The position numbers were made by a program, and so were the translations under genes. The notes beneath the pieces are model-generated. The model had not been told where the DNA came from. It made no database searches and saw nothing but the letters and a program-made list of their open reading frames with translations. This document shows positions 32,394 to 36,883 of a DNA stretch of 36,883 nt, piece by piece. Position 1 is the stretch's first letter. The number at the start of each line of letters is the position of its first letter. The stretch comes from Lobulomyces angularis. Taxonomy: Eukaryota; Chytridiomycota; Chytridiomycetes; Lobulomycetales; Lobulomycetaceae. The stretch lies in assembly GCA_027604685.1 (NCBI GenBank), contig JADHYX010000215.1, positions 1-36,883 of the forward strand. The letters run 5' to 3'.

Positions 32394-33696
32394 TTAATTA
32401 ATATTTTGTTTACAGTCGCTTTTATTAGCTGCTTCAGTGTTATAAGTTCCTGCTTGAAAGTTTTCAACAGTAGTAGTTTCAGTAGGTTCAGAAATTTTCT
32501 CTTTCTTTTCTGCTTGGGAATCTTCGGATTTTTCATCATTTTTTTTCTGCTTGTTTTGCTTTCTTAATTTCTTTTGTTTTCTTTTACTTTCTCTATTTTT
32601 TTTTTTTTCACTTTTTAATTTGGATCTGGATTCACTTTCTTTGGAGGCGGCACTGTTGTTAGTATACACTGGTTTGGTATTTTCTGAACTGTCGTCATTT
32701 TGGGTAGGTTCAACAGAGTCTTCATCTGATTTTTCAGATTCTTCATCTGATTTTTCATCCGAATCACCAGGAGGCGGAGGAGAAAATTCCGTTGGAGTGG
32801 TATCAGTTGAACCTTGGTAGTTGTACGCACCTCCAGATTGATTATTTTCATGGTCAATGTGGATGTCATAAAAATAAACTTCAGCCACACTATCTGCACT
32901 ATCGTCTTCAGTAGTAGCCTGTTGATAAGAACCTAATAACAATAAAAATCACTTGTCATTTATACATATTTACCAGCTTTGAAGTACACCTCAGCACCTT
33001 TTGTATCTAACTGGATAGGTTGTAGTACCTGTTTTCCATTAAGAAAAACTGTCGCAAAAGCATCTTTTGATAATATTTCCATTGAAAATACTTCGTTTAA
33101 GGACATTGGAGCTAACTCATGTCTCTTTCTGTTAACAAATGCATTTAAAGTACCCTGTTCATATCTGATAAATAAGTTTGGTACATGACCTAAAGACAAA
33201 TAAAAAATTTTTAATTGTCCAATTTAATAAATTTACCATCGTGAATTTGAGCAATAATAACACTTTGCTTATTTGGGGATACGGATGTAATCTTTGCGGT
33301 AAACTTTAAGGAATGGTCTCCAGAATTGCATTGCCATGTTTGAACTTCACGTAATTCAGTCCTAATATATTCATTAAAAACTTGCAGAAAATAAAAAAAT
33401 ATTTACCTAACTGTTTTTGTACCAGGAGAATGGGCAGCATTTGGAGGTTTGACAGGTGTGTGAAATACCTTTAGAAATTTTGGGGGTTAAATTATTTTTA
33501 AAATTTAATAACAAAAAAATACATAAGCATTGTCTTTTTGAGTAAAAAATTCAGATTGATAGAGACTAAGATCAGATTTGATAGTATCCATTTTGGTACC
33601 TTTCCCGACAGGAAGTTGAAGAAAAAAATCACTCAGATTTGGTAGTTGAGCATTTGAAGCAGTAGTCAGCGCAAGAAAAATTAAAGTTAATTTCAT
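32394..33696 (-). CDS. Secreted polysaccharide lyase family 7 (alginate lyase) with charged C-terminal tail
   Basis: Five exons on the minus strand (33696-33523, 33468-33407, 33361-33237, 33189-32974, 32932-32394) give 371 aa. The signal peptide is MKLTLIFLALTTASNAQ. The PL7 domain (about 18-210) has the three defining motifs: RTELRE (substrate Arg), QIHD (catalytic Gln/His pair) and YFKAGSYQQ (catalytic Tyr near the end). HTPVKPPNAAHSPG lies before RTELRE. PL7 enzymes cleave alginate, or related uronans, by beta-elimination, outside the cell. All key residues are present, so activity is expected. A 160-residue tail absent from ordinary PL7 enzymes is Ser/Glu/Asp-rich (DEKSDEESEKSDED), then Lys/Arg-rich (KKKNRESKRKQKKLRKQNKQ). 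The gene lies between two copies of a 210-bp inverted repeat. PL7 is typical of bacteria and a few marine fungi, so transfer is plausible. Its four introns fit the local style and argue against recent arrival. Confidence 0.88.
32719..32760 (-). repeat. 2 x 21-bp tandem duplication in the acidic tail of the PL7 gene
   Basis: TCTTCATCTGATTTTTCAGA at 32719 is repeated almost exactly at 32740, a 21-bp period. It encodes the duplicated SDE(K/D)S-like heptads of the acidic tail, showing that the tail grew by in-frame slippage. Confidence 0.7.
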
Positions 33697-34466
33697 TTAG
33701 TATAAAAATCTAAAAAATAATAATAATATCTAATTCTAAAATGATTGATGCAAAATGAACCAATTTTTTTTAGTTTTTATTTTTGAATTTTAGATTGTCA
33801 TTTAAATAGGATAAGGGAAAGCTTGATGGTCGCACAAAATAAAAAGCCTTATTAGAAAAGCCACTACCAAGCTGCCATTCTTTCATTGATGAGAAATATG
33901 GCGAAATATCGCCAAAAGTAGCTCAAGCTGCAAGTCAAGAAAATCCAACTTTTTGCTGCAGTGTGAGAATTTTGTTGAGCTTGCAGAGTGAAGAAGTTTG
34001 AACCGAAATTTGCAAGTTCCAATATGGTTGTTACACTACAGTCCTCCTCTAAAAAATCTGCAAAATCAACTCCTTAAAATTTCATTAAAGCCACCCTCAG
34101 CCTCGCGGTATTCAATTTTACTCAAATTCAGAGATCATTGTTTTCTTTCATTTTCCTCATTCAACGGAAAACTCATGTTTCCTCTCACAATTATAACAAT
34201 AAGATTTCAAGACCTAATAAGTTTACAAGAGACAATGAGGTGAAATTATTTATGTGCCGTGCCTTTCATTGTCTTCAAAAACTACTTTATAATTGCTTAG
34301 ATGTCAATGGTGCAACAACACTTTCTTGAAGCCAACCCTCCAGTGTTCTTTGTCCCAGCAATTACCATTGTTGATCTAGCATTTTTCCTCGTTGATCCAT
34401 CAGTGTTTCAGCCTGACCCACCTAATTGATTCATTGTTGAACTATACAATTAACTACTATTATTTT
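33697..34466. other. intergenic, less AT-rich patch of unknown origin
   Basis: Between the PL7 start and the right inverted repeat, about 33820-34440 is visibly richer in G and C than other intergenic DNA here. It holds short open frames on both strands, for example 33998-34243 on plus and a Gln-rich stretch on minus near 34420-34300. None resembles a family I recognise. A short palindrome GGCGAAATATCGCC lies near 33900-33914. Remains of a transposon or a lost gene are possible. Confidence 0.35.
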
Positions 34467-34676
34467 ATGTCTATGTTGAAAAATGTGCATTCTGTAAAAT
34501 GGTAATTATATTTTAACTTCTTTTATTTCTATTAATATTACTTGATAATTTACTCTAGCATTGGTGCTCTTTTTCATGCTAATTGCATCAATTGAAGTAA
34601 TAAATAATTCTACCGAAATTTCAGCTGATAGCGAAAATTCAAACACCATCATTTATAGTGAAATTAAAAAAAATTT
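34467..34676. repeat. Right copy of the 210-bp inverted repeat, next to LST8
   Basis: Reverse complement of 31096-31305, about 97-98% identical over 210 bp. It ends 76 bp before the LST8 start codon, so it may sit within the LST8 promoter. Confidence 0.9.
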
Positions 34677-34752
34677 TACTGCCAGATAATGGTAACACGG
34701 TTATACCTGAAGGGCTTTCGGGTTTTCCTATTTTTTTTCTTTTTTTAATATA

Positions 34753-36340
34753 ATGGTGGATCACAACGCTCTTAATCAAACTTCAAACACTAATACTGAA
34801 GTAATTCTTGCAACCTCTGGTTATGATCATACTATTAGATTTTGGGAGGTAAGTTGATTATGCATTTATTGTTTTCAAACAATTTGTTAGGCTCTTAGTG
34901 GAATTTGTGTAAAAACCATTCAACATCAGGATTCTCAAGTTAATAAACTGGCCATTTCACCTGACAAAAGATATTTGGCTGCTGCTGGAAATCCATCTTT
35001 AAGACTATATGAAGTTCAAGGTTTTCATTTTATTATTGTATTTTAATAAATTGCAGCTGCAAATCAAAACCCTATTCAAAGTTTTAATGGTCATACTGGA
35101 AACGTTACTGCTGTTGCTTTCCAAAGCGCTGGAAGATGGTAAATTAATTAATTTCGTTATTTTCTTGTTGTTATTTTTTTTATTAAAATTTTCTTTTACA
35201 TTGATAACTTTTGTTTTAGGCTTGCTACTTCTTCAGAGGATGGAACCATAAAAATTTGGGACACTAGAGCCCCAACAGTTCAACGAGATTATCAGTAAAT
35301 AAAAATTACAATAAAAATAAGTAATAGAAATTTTTATTAAAAATGTGTAAATGTTTTTTTAGCTTAAAAACTCCAGTAAATGATGTCATTATTCATCCCA
35401 ATCAAGGGGAATTAATTTCTTGTGATGCAAATGGTAGTATAAGAATTTGGGACCTAGGCGCAAACGTTTGTAGTCACGAAATGGTAAACTCAAATTTTCT
35501 CATACACATTTGTAATTTCTATTTTCAAATAGACTCCAGAGGAAGGTTCTTATTACTTTTAAGATACTCATTAATACAAAAATAATATTTAGATGTTGCA
35601 ATAAGATCTGTTACTATGTCTGTAGATGGTACAACTTTAGTAGCTGGTACTTCAAAGAAATTTTTCTTTATCAAATTTTTAATTGTTTTTAGCTAACAAT
35701 AAAGGGAACGTGTACGCATGGAGTAGTATAAAAACTTCCCGAACTAATGATACTGATTTTCAAAATTTATGTAAAATGAAAGCTCACAATAAATATATTA
35801 CAAAATGTTTATTATCTCCCGACACACGGTACTTTTTAATGCAAATTAATTAACAAAAACTATTTTACCTTTTTTAGAACGCTTGCAACATGTTCCGCAG
35901 ATCATACCATAAAAATTTGGTCAATGTTTCCGAATTCTGCAACGCTGTCTAAAAGATTATCAAAAATGGAATTAAATGATGCTGCAAAGCAGCCTGCATT
36001 ATTAACTGAGAGCAATATTCAAACAAGCGAAAATGCTACAACATTTCAATCTCAACAAGGTAGTAACGAAGGGAAGACACAACCTGAGATTGTATTGGAT
36101 AAAACTCTTACTGGGCATCAAAGATGGGTTTGGGACTGTTGTTTTAGTGCAGACTCTGCTTATTTAGTGTCAGGTTGCTAATTTTTTTTTATCTCTCACT
36201 GCTCACTAATTTCCAATATCGCAGCTTCTAGTGATCACACTGCCAAATTATGGGACATCTCTGCAGGTGAAGCTATTCGAAATTATGTCGGCCATCAGAA
36301 GGCTGTGGTATGTTTAGCTTTACATGATGTCAGTTTATAA
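34753..36340 (+). CDS. LST8: LST8 (mLST8/GbetaL), WD40 subunit of TOR complexes 1 and 2
   Basis: Ten exons (34753-34848, 34891-35020, 35057-35138, 35220-35294, 35363-35483, 35533-35545, 35593-35646, 35693-35828, 35878-36173, 36225-36340) give 372 aa. Seven WD repeats are visible, with LST8-specific segments [88 protein letters not shown] and ARNY-like [21 protein letters not shown]8 binds the TOR kinase domain and stabilises TORC1 and TORC2 at endomembranes. Exon 6 is a 13-nt microexon encoding TPEE; without it the blade is broken. Compared with the usual protein there is an insertion of about 45 residues between WD blades (after [10 protein letters not shown], ending [11 protein letters not shown]). 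Intron 2 uses an unusual GTTTTC donor. Confidence 0.95.
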
Positions 36341-36883
36341 ATGTAAACCTTTTCCTTTTGTAAAAATAAAAATAATATGCATAAAATTTACTAAATCCAG
36401 GTAACTTTCTATTAATACAACCAACCATTTATAAAATGAAAAATATTTTGCAATGTAAGTTGTAAAATATTATTGTGAACACCTCAATGGTTTATCTAGG
36501 AATGAAAATTTTAAAACTGGTACTCTTAAATTTTTGGAAAAAAATGTTTTGTTTTTGACGGTTGTATGCTTATACAGTGGTTATGAAATAATCTTTATTA
36601 ATTTAGAAGAATTACAAAGTTTAATTTAAATAAAGATAATAGATTATACACTAAACCTAATCAATAAAAGTCTAGATTAAAAAAGCCATATATGGTTTAT
36701 GTTCAAATGTACACCATCAAAAAACAAAATAAAGTATACAGAATATGAAACAAAAAATAGTTAAAAAATTTTAGCTTCAATTTAACTACCCTATTCTGTT
36801 ACACAAATATAGAATTCAATATTTTTTAAGAAATGTACAAAAAAATATACTTACAGGTATTGAATTTTCTTCTGACTCTATGT
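36341..36883. other. 3' flank of LST8 to the window end, no gene recognised
   Basis: AT-rich DNA with no convincing ORF. TACAGTGGTTATGAAATAA near 36574 faintly resembles a Tc1/mariner terminal repeat (CAGTGG), but no partner or target TA pair was established. Confidence 0.4.

Noticed and set aside
32551..32820. 89-aa plus-strand ORF rich in Phe, Leu and Ser
   Set aside because: It is antisense to the low-complexity tail of the PL7 gene and arises from that repeat-rich DNA.
36574..36592. CAGTGG-type Tc1/mariner terminal repeat
   Set aside because: There is only one short match, without a partner repeat, internal transposase or clear TA duplication in the window.
1..36883. Reassigned stop codons (alternative genetic code)
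   Set aside because: TAA, TAG and TGA each terminate well-aligned genes (for example TAG ends the SR and DPH7 genes, TGA ends the kinase), and none is needed inside conserved domains.
1..36883. tRNA, rRNA or CRISPR-like arrays
   Set aside because: No A-box/B-box pair with a cloverleaf fold, no rRNA-like conserved block and no regularly spaced direct repeats were seen on either strand.

Overview
Organism. This is AT-rich nuclear eukaryotic DNA. It is dense in short spliceosomal introns: about 73 can be modelled here, most between 35 and 100 nt, with GT(A/T) donors and YAG/AAG acceptors. The standard genetic code is used, and TAA, TAG and TGA all end genes. Two genes, a WDR92/DNAAF10 homologue and a CEP350-like protein, belong to cilium or centriole biology. 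Others point to an opisthokont of fungal type: two single-pass membrane proteins with a cytosolic SH3 domain, a Kex2-like KR site, LST8, TAF7 and DPH7. The best inference is an early-diverging zoosporic fungus or relative (chytrid, Cryptomycota/Rozella or aphelid grade). The sequence alone does not fix the species.

Layout. 1-743 (-): hAT-like/BED-finger transposon relic. 1443-3294 (+): membrane protein with SH3 domain. 3833-5387 (+): SR splicing factor with two RRMs. 5941-6993 (-): HNH nuclease gene abutting a decayed Tc1/mariner transposase at 6935 to about 7480. 7785-9023 (+): second membrane protein with SH3 domain. 9140-11735 (+): TCERG1-type protein with one WW and six FF domains. 12251-21182 (+): giant 14-exon CEP350-like gene of 2766 aa. 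21402-22835 (-): WDR92. About 23270-24080 (-): second hAT-like relic. 24392-26097 (+): STK32/YANK kinase. 26455-27924 (-) and 27985-29167 (+): TAF7 and DPH7, divergent across 60 bp. 29240-30167 (-): secreted TULIP-like protein. 30168-32393: repeat-rich intergenic DNA. 32394-33696 (-): secreted PL7 alginate lyase. 34753-36340 (+): LST8.

How the parts relate. Most genes are conserved housekeeping functions: splicing and transcription (SR protein, TCERG1, TAF7), TOR signalling (LST8), translation-factor modification (DPH7), and cilium assembly (WDR92, CEP350). The accessory part is 29.2-34.7 kb. It encodes two secreted proteins on the minus strand. One is a polysaccharide lyase of family PL7 with the RTELRE, QIH and YFKAGxY motifs intact. 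That lyase lies between two 210-bp, roughly 97-98% identical inverted repeats. This island is the best candidate for a horizontally acquired or mobile trait.

Method and limits. Exon models were made by hand by joining GT...AG introns so that reading frame and family similarity are kept across every junction. Every multi-exon model totals a whole number of codons. No database search was run, so family names rest on recognised motifs.
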